Shown here: positions 20,722 to 32,003 of the stretch, piece after piece | Numbering within the stretch: the first letter of the stretch is position 1 | Layout of the letters: each line of letters begins with the position of its first letter | From: Apricaphanius iberus | Lineage: Eukaryota > Chordata > Actinopteri > Cyprinodontiformes > Aphaniidae | Assembly: GCA_028564705.1 (NCBI GenBank) | Contig: JAPXFQ010001774.1 | Span: 558,001-622,000 of the forward strand | Length of the DNA stretch: 64,000 nt | Reading direction: 5' to 3' | The notes under the pieces: model-generated | Told to the model about the DNA's origin: nothing | What the model saw: only the letters and a program-made list of their open reading frames with translations | Databases searched by the model: none | Position numbers and translations under genes: made by a program

Positions 20722-20944
20722 ATTTACGATCTCGTTGGACATCAGGGTGTTGGGCGTGTTCCCGGAAAAGAGTGATACAGCAACTACTGATCTCCAAGCA
20801 TCTTTTCAAAATGGGAAGCTCTGAGAAAGCTACTGTGATTAGCTGGGGCCCCTTCACTCAGCTTGCAGTCTGAAGAGCAGCACATTTGGAGGAGGGCACG
20901 GGAGTTGTTAGGGATCCAGAAGCACAACCTGCCAGATTCGGGCT
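20722..20944 (+). other. 5'UTR part of the neuroligin exon
   Basis: This is the inferred untranslated segment between the acceptor AG and the start codon. An in-frame TAG at 20909-20911 closes the neuroligin frame upstream, which fixes the first possible Met at 20945. It contains one upstream ATG (20811). The upstream non-coding exon and the promoter were not identified. Confidence 0.65.
20811..20873 (+). promoter_or_regulatory. Upstream ORF of 20 codons in the neuroligin 5'UTR
   Basis: The ATG has A at -3 and G at +4, a strong vertebrate initiation context. The uORF ends at TGA 20871-20873, 71 bases before the main ATG, whose context (G at -3, C at +4) is weaker. It is the only ATG between the acceptor and the main start. 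Such a uORF usually lowers translation of the main ORF; no effect is demonstrated here. Confidence 0.6.
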
Positions 20945-21410
20945 ATGCACAGTGAGAGCATGTCAGTTCTCCTAGGCTCTTCATGGATGTGTTGCTCTAA
21001 GGCCAAGACCAGCCTTTTGCTGTGGATAGGGCTGATGTCCATCTGCGTAGCTGCCATTCAAACCCAGCAGCATCCCGTAGCTACCACCAATTATGGGAAA
21101 TTGCGAGGAGTAAAGGTTACGCTACCCAACGAGATTCTGGGACCGGTGGAGCAGTATTTGGGGATCCCCTATGCATTGGCCCCAACAGGGGAACGGCGGT
21201 TCCAGCCACCAGAACCACCCATGTCTTGGCCAGGAATTAGAAATGCAACTCACTTTGCTCCAGTTTGTCCACAGTTCTTAGAGGACCGCTTTTTACTAAA
21301 CGACATGCTCCCAGTGTGGTTCACTGCCAACTTGGATACAGTAGTGAGCTATGTGCAGGAGCAGAGTGAGGATTGCCTCTACCTGAACATCTATGTCCCA
21401 ACAGAGGATG
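20945..21410 (+). CDS. nlgn4: Neuroligin (NLGN4-type), first coding exon
   Basis: This exon encodes the N-terminus of a neuroligin, a postsynaptic type I membrane adhesion protein that binds neurexins. It supplies 155 codons plus one base. Residues 23-37 form the hydrophobic core of a signal peptide. The cholinesterase-like domain starts near 44. [30 protein letters not shown] and [16 protein letters not shown] are neuroligin hallmarks. Asn100 is in an N-A-T glycosylation site, and Cys108 and Cys144 should form the conserved disulphide. [11 protein letters not shown] (142-152) is the carboxylesterase type-B signature 2. [14 protein letters not shown] and LLNDMLP favour NLGN4 over NLGN1, 2 or 3. 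The exon ends at G|GTAGGT in phase 1, matching the known neuroligin intron position. The paralogue (a or b copy) cannot be told. Confidence 0.93.
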
Positions 21411-22265
21411 GTAGGTTATCTGGACTTTCCATAATCGTTCTGCTTTTTCTGTTCACAGTTTCTTGACACTGTTTCGATGACTTATTTTCATATTTTGGGC
21501 ATCATGAAGCTGATTTACTTTTGTCAAACTTTCTTAAAAATAGTTTTACCCCCAAGAAATTATCTTCATTCGTAAGCTACTACTTGAAATTTGATTTCCA
21601 CACACTATAATTCCGCAAAACATGCAGGTATTAAAGAAAAGTCATTACTTGAAGTACCTTTTTAGTATAGGTTTTCTCACAATATTGTCTTCGATGTGAA
21701 AGTTCACTAAGAGAAACCGAACTTTGTCTTCTCAGTAGTCTGGTAACACTACCTTGTGTCTTGCCTGTACTTTTGTTTTAATAGTTTCAGAGGTCTTCCT
21801 GCATAGGTATATCATATTTCTTATGTATTTACTTGTGCTAACAATGTGTCGTTTAACCAGTCACTCTGACTAATACATACATGCTTTTAATTCTACTGAA
21901 TTCACCTAAATACAATTATTTGACACATTTGGAAAAAAATAAGTGTCATTATTATAATTAAAAGATTAATTGAGTTTGTGCTAGAATTATTATACATCAT
22001 ACATACAAGATCATATCCAAGTATACATGCCCAGTAATATTTGAGTTGTTGTTTCTTAGAAAGCTATATCTAGACAACATAATGCTTGTAGCCATCCATA
22101 CTTTTGTCCATGTCAAGGTCAAGATCGATATTAAGACTAAGGTCAAGTCTATTTAAGAACATTAATATTAGTCTGATTGGTTTGTTTCAAAACCCGCTTG
22201 GATGTATGTCAGGAACCAAAACTAAAACATTTAATTTCATTTTCATACTGTTACACAAAGTTTAA

Positions 22266-22772
22266 AGGCACAGTGTGTAATTTTCGGCCAGTAGAGGGCA
22301 GTGCATACCTAAACTATCACAAGCATGCGGTATCTGTGTCTTCGAGTAAGAAACTCAACAACGGAGGTCCAACTAGTGCTGTTTTCAAACGTTCAATTCC
22401 GTGAGAATTATCTATTTGCAGCAACATGACGAGCACATCAGTCTCTCTTTCATCGCCTGGAACTAGCGAAGAGGTAAAAATATATTTATGGCGAAACTTT
22501 TTTACATTTTGAGGGGAAATCAATGTTTTAAAAGCGGGCGTGATCCGTGTGCTTTGTCCGTCCGGGCTCTTGTAAAAGTAAAGACGTCATCTAATATGGC
22601 TTTCCCCTGAAAAGAGGACCCACACCTATGTATTTTAAAACTGATTTTTAAAGTCATAAATTTACAATATAGCAAATATTTTTTTCATTTAATGTGCTTT
22701 ACGTAATTATTATTACATAATATTTGAACGGCCATTTTCAAAGATGTACTGCAAAATCTACATACTGTCACT
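22266..22772 (+). mobile_element. TTAA MITE family, copy B (507 bp), Kolobok/T2-like
   Basis: Termini read AGGCACAGTGTGTAATTTT on the left and AGTGACAGTATGTAGATTTT as the complement of the right end. TTAA lies at 22262-22265 and 22773-22776. TTAA plus AGG tips resembles the T2/Kolobok group rather than piggyBac. Six copies in this window (16604, 22266, 28621, 31521, 58009 and 59446) share the whole interior, including GGTCCAACTAGTGCTG and CGTCCGGGCTCTTG blocks. An exon-like frame of 16 codons (22426-22473) is followed by GTAAAAAT. Confidence 0.9.
22426..22473 (+). other. Conserved 16-codon exon-like frame with GT donor in the MITE family
   Basis: The frame MTSTSVSLSSPGTSEE is followed directly by GTAAAAAT. 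The same ATG-to-GT frame of 48 bases occurs in copies A (16935-16888), D (31681-31728), F (59606-59653) and E on the complement, with only a few substitutions. Copy C has lost the ATG. It may be the first coding exon of the lost autonomous parent; no domain is recognisable. Confidence 0.5.
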
Positions 22773-23048
22773 TTAAACACTCTAGCTTTTTGTTTGGGAT
22801 GAGGTGGAAGAATTTGGATGTAGTTCATCTTCTACATTATTCCATCTGTGCAATGCACAAACGCTGGTGGCAAAACAGCTCCACATCAGGATGCTGCTAC
22901 CACCACCACCACACTTTATATTTTCTAAGTTGTAGTCCAATATGAAAGCCTTGACCTGGATACCTCCAAACATAATAGATATATTAATAAAATACATGGC
23001 CAAATTTGGCTTCTATGGATAAATTCTGTTAAACTGAAGGGTTTATAA

Positions 23049-23925
23049 CAGGGTTCTACAACTCCAGTCCTCCAGGTCCAGTGTCCTGCAGCTTTTAGGT
23101 ATGTCTCTGCTTCAACACACCTGAGTCAAATAATCAGGTCATCAGCAGGACTCTGGAGAACTTCGGTGTTTCTCAATGCCCAGGAACCTCGCCTTGATGC
23201 CTTGGTCCCTCCCCGGTTGCCTAGGAGATACGTCATCATGGACCGCCAAGGCGTGTTCCAATGTTCATGTGCTACCGAGGAATCCCCCCTCCATTTGTTA
23301 GCCGTTTAGCTAACTGACCAAGGATACATCAGACGTACCTTGATGCGTTCTCTCGGTCAAACATTTCCCAGAATACAGCGCGGTAGGAGCCGGCAGCAGC
23401 TACTTCGGGAGTAAATTTCTATTTTAAACGTAAGTCAACTCATTTTAACCATCGGGCTTATATCTAAAAGTTTTATTGTTTTTTGATTATTTTTTAGATC
23501 CAAATCAGTTATATATGGTTGGTTAGTTGCTTAGTAGTTGCAGCTTCGGTGGCTACCAGGTACTAATTCGTTTGCACATTTGATTTAACTGACATACAAA
23601 AGAAAGTTAAACTCTCGTTATACATTTCCAGTTCCATGGTTGAAGTAATTTTACTACGCTACAATGCTACTACGATAGGCGGGACGTAAACAGAGCACGT
23701 AAGCCGGCAGCCGCGGTCACGTAGGGCAATTCTGTTCCAAACCGTTTTTTTTTTTACCAAGGAAGGACAGTGTCCTCAGAAGCAAGGCGCCTTGACATTG
23801 AGAAACTCCCCTTGACCACATACTGAGGAGGCGAATACACAATTTGATTCAGGTGTGTTGGACCTGGTACGCTTCTAAAAGTTCCTGGACACCGGACCTC
23901 GATGACTGGAGTTGCAGACCTCTGT
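23049..23925. mobile_element. hAT-like MITE (outer), split by a second MITE
   Basis: Ends are CAGGGTTCTACAACTCCAGT on the left and CAGAGGTCTGCAACTCCAGT as the complement of the right end. Further inward come GTCCTGCAGCTTTTAGG and CAACACACCTGAGTCAAAT against their complements at 23840-23885. This is a familiar palindromic repeat of fish genomes. The flanks GTTTATAA and TTGTGTAA agree at five of eight positions, a decayed 8-bp TSD at best. Confidence 0.75.
23167..23806. mobile_element. Inner MITE nested in the 23049-23925 element
   Basis: Inverted ends are GTGTTTCTCAATGCCCAGG and, as the complement of the right end, GAGTTTCTCAATGTCAAGG. The interior is GC-richer and has a possible exon end with donor at TTTTAAAC|GTAAGTC (near 23429). 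There is no transposase coding. It interrupts the outer palindromic repeat, so it is younger. Confidence 0.7.
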
Positions 23926-25533
23926 TGTGTAATTTTGAGGGGGAAAAAAAACACTTTCCAGTCCATGGCAATGTAAAACATGCTTCACATTGGACAGTGA
24001 CACTGGTGAATACCATTCATTAAAAATAAGTAAGAAATCAATTTCGAACACGTCTTCTTTTGTGTCAGCCGAACTCATCGTTGTCATTTTGGTATTTCCA
24101 GTCAATTTCCATAATATCAAATGATGAATATCCAATTTGGTCAGACTCATAATATACACATTGCTACACATGCTTAAACAGCTGCTGTTGCATTTTCACA
24201 CAGGCCTGTAGAGAGAAGACTAAAGGTGAGTTAATTTGGCTTCTGAATAGCCTTTTAGTAGAATCCAATATATTTAGTCAATAAACAAATCGATAGAAGT
24301 GCTTGCCAAACATTTTCTGTTTCACTGCTTCCTGTGCTTGATAGCTTGAACTTAAATTTAATGGCTTGCCAGCACCGATGGAGCAGTGTGAAGCAGCCTA
24401 TAGGAAGATTAGCATATTTAATCTAAGACAATGCTTCTCTAACCCATATTAAAAAAATCTAATTGTTTTAAGGGAATGTGGGCATTAATAAATAGTTGAA
24501 TGCTTTTTTTTTATGGAGCCACCCTTACATTTTTGTGTGTTTTTTACGACGTGAGATAGTTCTAGGTTATGGCGTTTTCAATAGAAAAAAAATAACACTG
24601 AAGCGGTTTTTAATGTGATAATTATTCTAATTTGATTTGGAATTCACATAATTTCATTAACACCCCAAAGGTCCACGGAAGAAAAAAACAAAGATATTGG
24701 TCCAGTGATTATATTTATTAAAGTGGAACGGCACAGAGAATATGCATTAAGCACATTTGCTGAACTTAATTTAATGCTGTAATACTGAAGCCTTTGTTGG
24801 AAGTGACAGCTTCAATATATGCCCTTTGAGGAGAAATTGGGATCATTCCTTTTCGAAACAATTCACCATTATACCATCTTTAAAATTATAAGTAATGTAA
24901 TGTACTCCCAGTATATTTTTCCCATCTTTCATCACTTAATTACATGAAAATTGCCTCACTTCATTAACATCTCACCATCAAATTTCACTATAGGAGACCA
25001 TACAGTGTTATTTTAGTTGTTTATTGAATTCCCACAATGTTCCAATGTAATTTTGTAAAAACTATAACATTCTGTTTTTGTTCATCTCTGGAGTCTTCTG
25101 CAGTTAGTTTATAAATAATATATGCTGGCTAAGTGCACAGGTAATAGTTTGATTGGCAAAACCGTACCTGCTAAAATCAGGTCTTTCTCAAGCTCTCTGT
25201 GGGAGAATCTCGGCTCTTTTGGGTCTTCTGATCTTTATTTCGCTCCCGTGTCAGAAATCATGCAAAAGGCGTTCTGGTCATGGCTGGTTTACGATGAAAT
25301 GATAAACTGGATTACAACCCCATTAGTGCTAACTGGAAAAGCAATATTCTTGGAGTTAAACACTGATGACTGTGAAACTTCAAAAACACACAAAGAAATA
25401 AAAAAAAGAATAGGACTTAGGACTTTAACTGTTGACATTCTTGTTTTGATCTCTTTGTATGTTTGGAATACTTAGGACCATCATTACCTGTGAAGTCTGC
25501 CCCCTTGAGGAAAATTCATTTACTGAGAACAAT
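23926..25533. other. Intronic interval, no gene recognised
   Basis: AT-rich sequence. Minus-strand frames near 23875-24171 and a plus-strand frame at 25122-25475 show no recognised domain. The stretch at 24690-24860 resembles a decayed DNA-transposon end, but no inverted partner was found. Confidence 0.4.
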
Positions 25534-26536
25534 GGGCTTGATTTATCAAAGGTTTGCGCTTGTTAAAATCTGCGCAAACAGCACAGCATCGCAAAAACAA
25601 AACTGGCAAAACTGGCTGATCTATCAACACAGCGCAGAGCACATTGCGCCTGTTAAACCCACAGCAAAACGCATCTAATCCATTAAGAGCTTTTGCCCTC
25701 GATGAATATGCAATCTGGGCGTTTCTGTAAGAAGAAACAAAATATTAGGAGGAGAACAGGCAAAGAAGTAGGCGTTCCAGGCGCAGTGTGATTTACTAAG
25801 CATAAAAATGTTTGCACCGTTTATTATAGCGAATATTTTTTCTTAATTTCTCGCTACCACATTCAACATGAGTTTTATTATTGGCAGACAAAAAAATTAA
25901 TTCACATACAATATAAACTAAGAGTAATCAACACTCTAATGGTCATAAACCTGAGAGATATGTAAAAGACGCATCTACCTCACTGCGCGCTCATCACGTC
26001 TCTGCCTGGTAAAGATACGCCGAGCGCACATGATCCAAGTGGATCCTCATTAGTTTCTCACATAGTGGATAACCTTCCCATTCCAGTTAATAAAATGTAG
26101 TAATCATAGACAATACCACAATCATTAATGGCATTATATATGAAGTTTTAAAAACATAATTCAGACATGCTACAGTTTTAATTAGTCTAACCCTGCAATA
26201 CGATGTTTGAATGCAGCAGAGAGCGGCTCATGTACACCGCATGATTTACATTTATTACTGGCAAACAAAAAACAGAATTCACAGCAATTTAGCTTAATTT
26301 TTATGCCAAAGATGCAACATGAATCCATGCGCATTATTCCTCCGCTCTCTAGCCGTGGTGCAGCTCGCATTAGCGCCCGCAAACTCCTCATTTGAATACT
26401 GCTGCTTGCGCCTGTTAAGAATTGCTCACGCAATCTTAGTAAATCAACCGCAACTGAGGGACAACCCACTCGCGCAAACGTTTTGCGCTGCACGTAATTT
26501 TGCCGTCATTATCAGGAGTCTCGATAAATCAGCCCC
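25534..26536. mobile_element. MITE-like element with TIRs, about 1.0 kb
   Basis: The left end GGGCTTGATTTATCAAAGG mirrors the complement of the right end, GGGGCTGATTTATCGAGAC. Inward, GCGCAAAC and GCGCCTGTTAA motifs are mirrored as well. Two internal blocks (about 25865-25935 and 26240-26310) look like diverged direct copies of each other (ATTTATTACTGGCAAACAAA-type), which suggests internal duplication. TSD unresolved; no transposase. Confidence 0.7.
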
Positions 26537-28616
26537 AGTGAGTTTTCTGCTTATGTTCTCTGCTGTATTTCATTTAAAAAGGTTGAGCATGATTATATCT
26601 TTTCTGACTGACCTAACACGTGCACACACACGCCTTAAAATGATACAGAAAATGAAAGAGCACTTGAAGCACCATTACCGTTTCTAGGCCTGACCTCATT
26701 TAAATCCACCACTATTCTGACTTCTAACTTCAACGAACTTCTTCTTATGTCACATCATTGGAAAGCTGAGAGTTCTACATGCCAATCAAGGATACAGTTA
26801 TAACTGTAGACACAGTGAGCGTTTTTGCCAACCCCCCCAAGCCATCTCGAAAACAAACTGACTTTTTTTAATATCCACAAATGTCCTTCATATAAAATAG
26901 TTACAAGTCCACGACAAGTCTGAGGTCCAGAAAAAGGTCAAATCCAATCTGGTAAAATTATATATCTCCAGTTTCTACTCCCCATTGTCATCACTTTCAC
27001 TTATATGTTGAGTCAAAGTTTTACTAATATGAATGCAAGTGCCTGTAAGGGTTTGCGTTCGATTAACACTTTACTTGATCCAATAGGAGACAGTTTATCC
27101 CTTCCACTGTGGCACATTTACAACCAATAGCTAATAGATGGAAAGCATGTTCGTCATTCTTCCTTGTGTAATTTTAACCAGTCATTGACGCATTGAATAG
27201 CCAAAGGGAGGCTTCATCACTCCCACTGTAAATGCTGTAAGCATAAAATGGCTTATCCAATCACAGACATGAGATGACTAAGCATAAAGTGCACCTGGAA
27301 CATACCCTTTCAGAAACACAGTTTTAAAACAAGAAATACAACATGGAAAAAAGCTGTGGTACTTTTTAGAGAATAGGCTGTAATGATTCTGATAGTTTTT
27401 TGTTTAATTAGAAGGTACAGTTAGGAGTTATGCGTTTGATGCTGGATAGGGCGCCTATGAAAGACTTTTGGCACCTTTTAACCTTTAGTTAGAAATGTTT
27501 TTTTTTGTTTTTGTTTCATTTGGTGTAGATAAAGTGCTTTATACCCACAGAATGTTTTAGGTCACCACTTCATTCTAAGACTACTTTTATAGCATGCATT
27601 CTTAGAAAATAAATATGCAGGCATAAAATGTTATCTTTTCCGGTGCATACAAAAAAAATCACATTACTTGATATTATCACTGTTCCAAAGAGACCTCAGC
27701 TAGAAAAATGGTTCAGGACCAGCGTCAATTTTTGTTTGAGTGTACGATTACTTAAAAAAAAGGTTGCACATTTCTGTTTTTCGCCCCCTCTTGTTAGCCT
27801 GTTGAGGTAAAGTGATGCCCTCACCAGCAGCTCCTTTACTCATTCAGGTTTCTTTTCTGCCTACATTGTCCTCCATTAACAAAACTTGGTAAGAGTTCTG
27901 GACAAAAAAAAGAAGAAAAGAAAAGAGGAGTGTGTTGATTCTTGAGCTGTTTGTGTCACAATGGAAAGATTGGCAGGGCATTTTTAGGAAACCGCCAGAA
28001 ACTGCGCATGCCGTGTGGATATGCAGGAAGGTGTATTGACTTGCGTTTCTGGCCGAGATCGTTGACAGTTCTGTGCTAAATTTATTCTAAGCTCTTCTGT
28101 ACATAGCAGATTAATAAGCGCAGGAAAGGGATAATCTCACAATCCCGCATTGGTGCACTGCAGGGAGCTTTTCTCAAATGACTCTTTATTTTCGAAAAAT
28201 AAACACAAAGTGAAAAAAGGTAGGAAAGTTGTTTGCTCAAGTAGAGGCTTAGTACAACAAATCAGTGTCCCCTGCAAGGATGGCGACTCTACAAAGTGAA
28301 CGCAGCGTCCTTATCTAATTAAAAGATTAAATACATTAGGCTTTAATAAATATATTACTTACCAGCTTTTAAAATGAGTAGAAAAGTACTAAATACAACC
28401 AGATTCATAACAGTAGGAAAATAAAAATGTTCAGGCATGTCATTATTTATTATGATGCATACATAATCTCCTTTTCTATGAGCTCCCCTTGGTCCTTCAT
28501 AGTATTGTAAAAATAATATATAGTTTTTCTCCTGCTAAACATGGATTCAGTTCTCATTGGTTTTTAGTCATTTCCTTCATTGGAGAGCTCTCTGAAGTCT
28601 CAGCTTTGTTTTCAGC
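26537..28616. other. Intronic interval, no gene recognised
   Basis: Mixed AT-rich sequence without ORFs of recognisable content and without clear repeats. A short purine-rich tract lies at 27905-27930. Confidence 0.4.
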
Positions 28617-28620
28617 TTAA

Positions 28621-29097
28621 AGTGACTGTGTAATTTTTGCATTACATCTTTGAAAATGGCCGTTCAAATATTATGTAATAATAATTACCTAGAGCACATT
28701 AATTGCAAAAAAATTGCGATATTGTAAAATATGACTTTAAAAATCTGTTTTAAAATACATAGGCGCAGGTCCTCTTTTCAGGGGAAAGCCATATTAGATG
28801 ACGTCTTTACTTCTACAAGAGCCCGGACGGACAAAGCGCACGTAACACGCCTGCTATTAAAACATTGATTTCTCCTCAAAATGAGAAAAAGTTTCACCAT
28901 AAATACATTTTTACCTCTTCGCTAGTTCCAAGCGATGAAAGAGAGACTGATGTGCTCGTAGTTGCTGCAAATAGATATTCTCAAATAGCGTGAAAACACA
29001 CTATTGACCGTTGTTGAGTTTACAAACACAGAACGCATGCTTGTGATAATTTAGATATGCACTGCCCCCTACTGGCCAAAAATTACACACTGTGCCT
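28621..29097 (-). mobile_element. TTAA MITE family, copy C (477 bp)
   Basis: Reverse orientation; TTAA at 28617-28620 and 29098-29101. The left end is AGTGACTGTGTAATTTTTGC and the right end TTACACACTGTGCCT. The exon-like frame is broken because the ATG is lost near 28960. This copy shows best that only TTAA is shared with the flanks. Confidence 0.9.
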
Positions 29098-29101
29098 TTA
29101 A

Positions 29102-30225
29102 GGCTGAGGTTTGACTTGGCAAATGCACCACCTTCATTTCACCATCTTTTTTTCTTCAGCCATTCTTTGCTGGTTTGTGTAGCGTAACCTTCCATGAACC
29201 ACTTTCAGGTGGCTTCACAGTTCATTCTAGGAAATACAAGGGGCCCAGGTCCAGTTAGTATGATATGTTGACATATGTTTTATACCATTTTTCTAATATA
29301 GGTATGATAAGACCTTCAAAGTGTTTGGAGATTGCGTCATCGTACGAAAGCCATCTGTCCTCCAGGAATAATTGGCAGCAGCATTCTTTACAGTCATTGC
29401 TATTGTCTTTCCAGGCCAGGATTTAAATCCAACTGACCTTCTGTTGCAAGGCAAGAGTACTATCAAATGTACCACCATGATAGTTGAGTTAATTTGGTGA
29501 CCTCCATGGACCAAACTAGCTGTCCCTCTATCTTGGCCATGGTTCACTGCTTAAATACTGTGACTATTTTATGGTGGTTGCATATTTCATGTTTCACACA
29601 CACAAATGATCACACAGGGAGCGCTTTGCTGTTATAAAGCAGTGACAAATATTTCTCACTTTCCTACCAAATAAATGATTCAGCTTCATCCTTCACGATA
29701 TGTAGGAGGCGTGAAATCTTTTACTGCATAGAAAGCAATGTTTTATCAGCTAGTGGGGGGGGGGATCCAGTATCCATATCTCAAATTTAACACTATTTGT
29801 ACCCTAATTTAATGCTCTCCATCAAATTTGGTTGTGTATTATTTAGATATAGTTTTACCCTCTTCACTTGCTCTTTATTATATATGTATTTGTACTGGGT
29901 ATATAAATGAGGTTATTACAGCTCTTGTGTTTGTTGTAAATGTTATCTAAACTCAGGCACAATACAGTATTTAGATACAAATGAGAATAACCTCCACTGT
30001 TATTTAAAACAAAATGTGTCAGAGCACTTTTTATGAATTGTTTTATTTTAAAATATGCAAATGATTTGGTAGTTTTTAGAAGGGAAGTCTCGATTAAGGT
30101 TTTTGCCGTCGAGTCCGAGTCATTTGATTTGATAGTCCCCATCCAATACTTCAATAATACATAAAAATAGAAAAAAAAGTGAAGAAACAGCTCCATGTTC
30201 CTTAAGTAACAGTAAATATAAAAAG

Positions 30226-30227
<2 letters not shown>
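29102..30227. other. Intronic interval, no gene recognised
   Basis: No convincing coding frame. A G-run of about 11 lies at 29754-29764. Remaining sequence is AT-rich with no recognisable repeat. Confidence 0.4.
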
Positions 30228-30268
<41 letters not shown>

Positions 30269-30291
30269 ATAATATATACATAGCTGCAATG

Positions 30292-30347
<56 letters not shown>

Positions 30348-30357
30348 CATTGCAGCT
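30228..30357. repeat. TA microsatellite ending in a 76-bp perfect palindrome
   Basis: Two TA tracts. The second is bounded by AGCTGCAATGC (30282-30292) and its exact complement GCATTGCAGCT (30347-30357), so 30282-30357 reads the same on both strands. Such a structure can extrude as a cruciform. Confidence 0.9.
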
Positions 30358-30484
30358 TTGCTATAGTACTCCACTTGATATATATGTGTGATAAATCTTT
30401 ATTAATAATTACTGTGGGTTTAAGGATAAAAAAGTATAAAAAAATGGTATTAACAAGAATCTTGTGATTCATATGTATCATGAT

Positions 30485-30838
30485 ACAAAGGGGACGATAT
30501 GATATATTGCGATGTATCACGATACCATGAGTAAGACTACATATCTTTAATTTTACGAATGAATTAAACCGTAGAAAATCTGTCACAACATTCCAAACAC
30601 TCCAACCTGTTTTTTATTACTTCATCTAGTGGATCCACTGGAACAAAGAAGGTGAAAACAGCCACCAACTACTAGTCATACTTTTAATTTTATGACAAAA
30701 ATTAATGTAATTAATTATTAATGGTTTAATAAAAATTCTTAAAAATACAAAATTATTCTTTGCTTTTGAATATCGATACAGTATCGTGACAAAAATATCG
30801 CAATATATTGGCATATCGATATTTTCTTACGTCCCTAA
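30485..30838. mobile_element. hAT-like element fragment
   Basis: The right end (complement TTAGGGACGTAAGAAAATAT) and internal CGATATATTGCGATGTATCA/ATATCGCAATATATTGG motifs are typical of fish hAT elements with repeated TATCGATA sites. The left side reads AGGGGACGATATGATATATT in mirrored orientation. TIRs are imperfect and the TSD was not found. Confidence 0.45.
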
Positions 30839-31516
30839 TGTTAACTAATTTTTGCAAAAAACAGAAACTAATTCACATATAATGACTATAAAAGGACAAA
30901 GAATTGTAGGCACTTACAGTGTGTTGACATGTGTATATGTATTGATAGCAGATAGTTTCTAGTGATTTTAAACTTTTGCCATCTACTTAAAGATTTCGGG
31001 TCCACAAGTCTAAGACAGCATAAGACTAGCTTTATTCCTGCTGCTTTCATTCTCTAAAATGACTCAGTTAATGAATTAGAACGCCCTCTGTTTAAATGTT
31101 ATGTTCTGCTTTTAGCCTTTGAAGATCCATTTTAATGTACAGTCTGCTTTGTGTGTCGTTTTTTTTAAGGACTGTATGTATGTCCATTCTGTATCTCTGC
31201 ACAACAAAACATCAAAGTGTACCAGTAAAGACACTTAAGAATAGACTTAATATTAAGTCACACTTAAAAAAAAGTCTACATTTAGTCTAAGTCTTAAAAT
31301 CTTATATGTATTTGTAGCAATGAAAAAAAAGCAAAATGCTGTTTATACCAATATAAGAGGAGTTTTTGATACATCAGGAAAAAGGGTCTTATGGTAGCTA
31401 TAAAATTAAATTACATGTTTTTTTATCATATTTTCACCTTATTTTAAGTACTGACAAGTACCACAGTATTTTTTGTTTGTGTGTTTGTCTGTTTCAAAGC
31501 CAGAATAAAGCCATGG
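30839..31516. other. Intronic interval, no gene recognised
   Basis: AT-rich sequence with no recognisable coding or repeat content. Confidence 0.4.
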
Positions 31517-31520
31517 TTAA

Positions 31521-31999
31521 AGGCACAGTGTGTAATTTTTGGCCAATAGGCGGCAGTGCATACCTAAACTATCACAAGCATGCGGTATCTGTGTCTTCGA
31601 GTAAGAAACTCAACGATGGAGGTCCAACTAGTGCTGTTTTCAAACGTTCAATTCCCTGAGAATGATCTATTTGCAGCAACATGACGAGCACATCAGTCTC
31701 TCTTTCATCACTTGGAACTACAGAAGAGGTAAAAATGTATTTATGGTGAAACTTTTTTGCATTTTGAGGGGAAATCAATGTTTTAATAGCGGGCGTGTTC
31801 TGTGCCTTTTGTCCGTCCGGGCTCTTGCAGAGGTAAAGACATCATCTAATATGGCTTTCCCCTGAAAAGAGGACATGCGCCTATGTATTTTAAAACTGAT
31901 TTTAAAGTTTTGCAATTAATGTGCTTTACGTTATTATTATTACATAATATTTTAATGGCTATTTTCAAAGATGTGCTGCACAAACTACACACTGTTACT
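31521..31999 (+). mobile_element. TTAA MITE family, copy D (479 bp)
   Basis: Flanked by TTAA at 31517-31520 and 32000-32003. The left end is AGGCACAGTGTGTAATTTTT and the right end CACACTGTTACT. It keeps the exon-like frame at 31681-31728 followed by GTAAAAAT. A stretch near 31905-31915 is deleted relative to copies B and F. Confidence 0.9.
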
Positions 32000-32003
32000 T
32001 TAA

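Noticed and set aside
21411..21466. Extension of the neuroligin frame past 21410 as real C-terminus
   Set aside because: A consensus GTAGGT donor sits exactly at the known neuroligin intron position, and the residues beyond it are unlike the family.
22317..22523. 68-codon minus-strand frame shared with 31572-31778
   Set aside because: The sharing reflects two copies of the same MITE. The plus-strand ATG-to-GT frame is better placed, and no domain is seen in this one.
30120..30586. Open frames rich in Ile and Tyr
   Set aside because: They are translations of the TA microsatellite.
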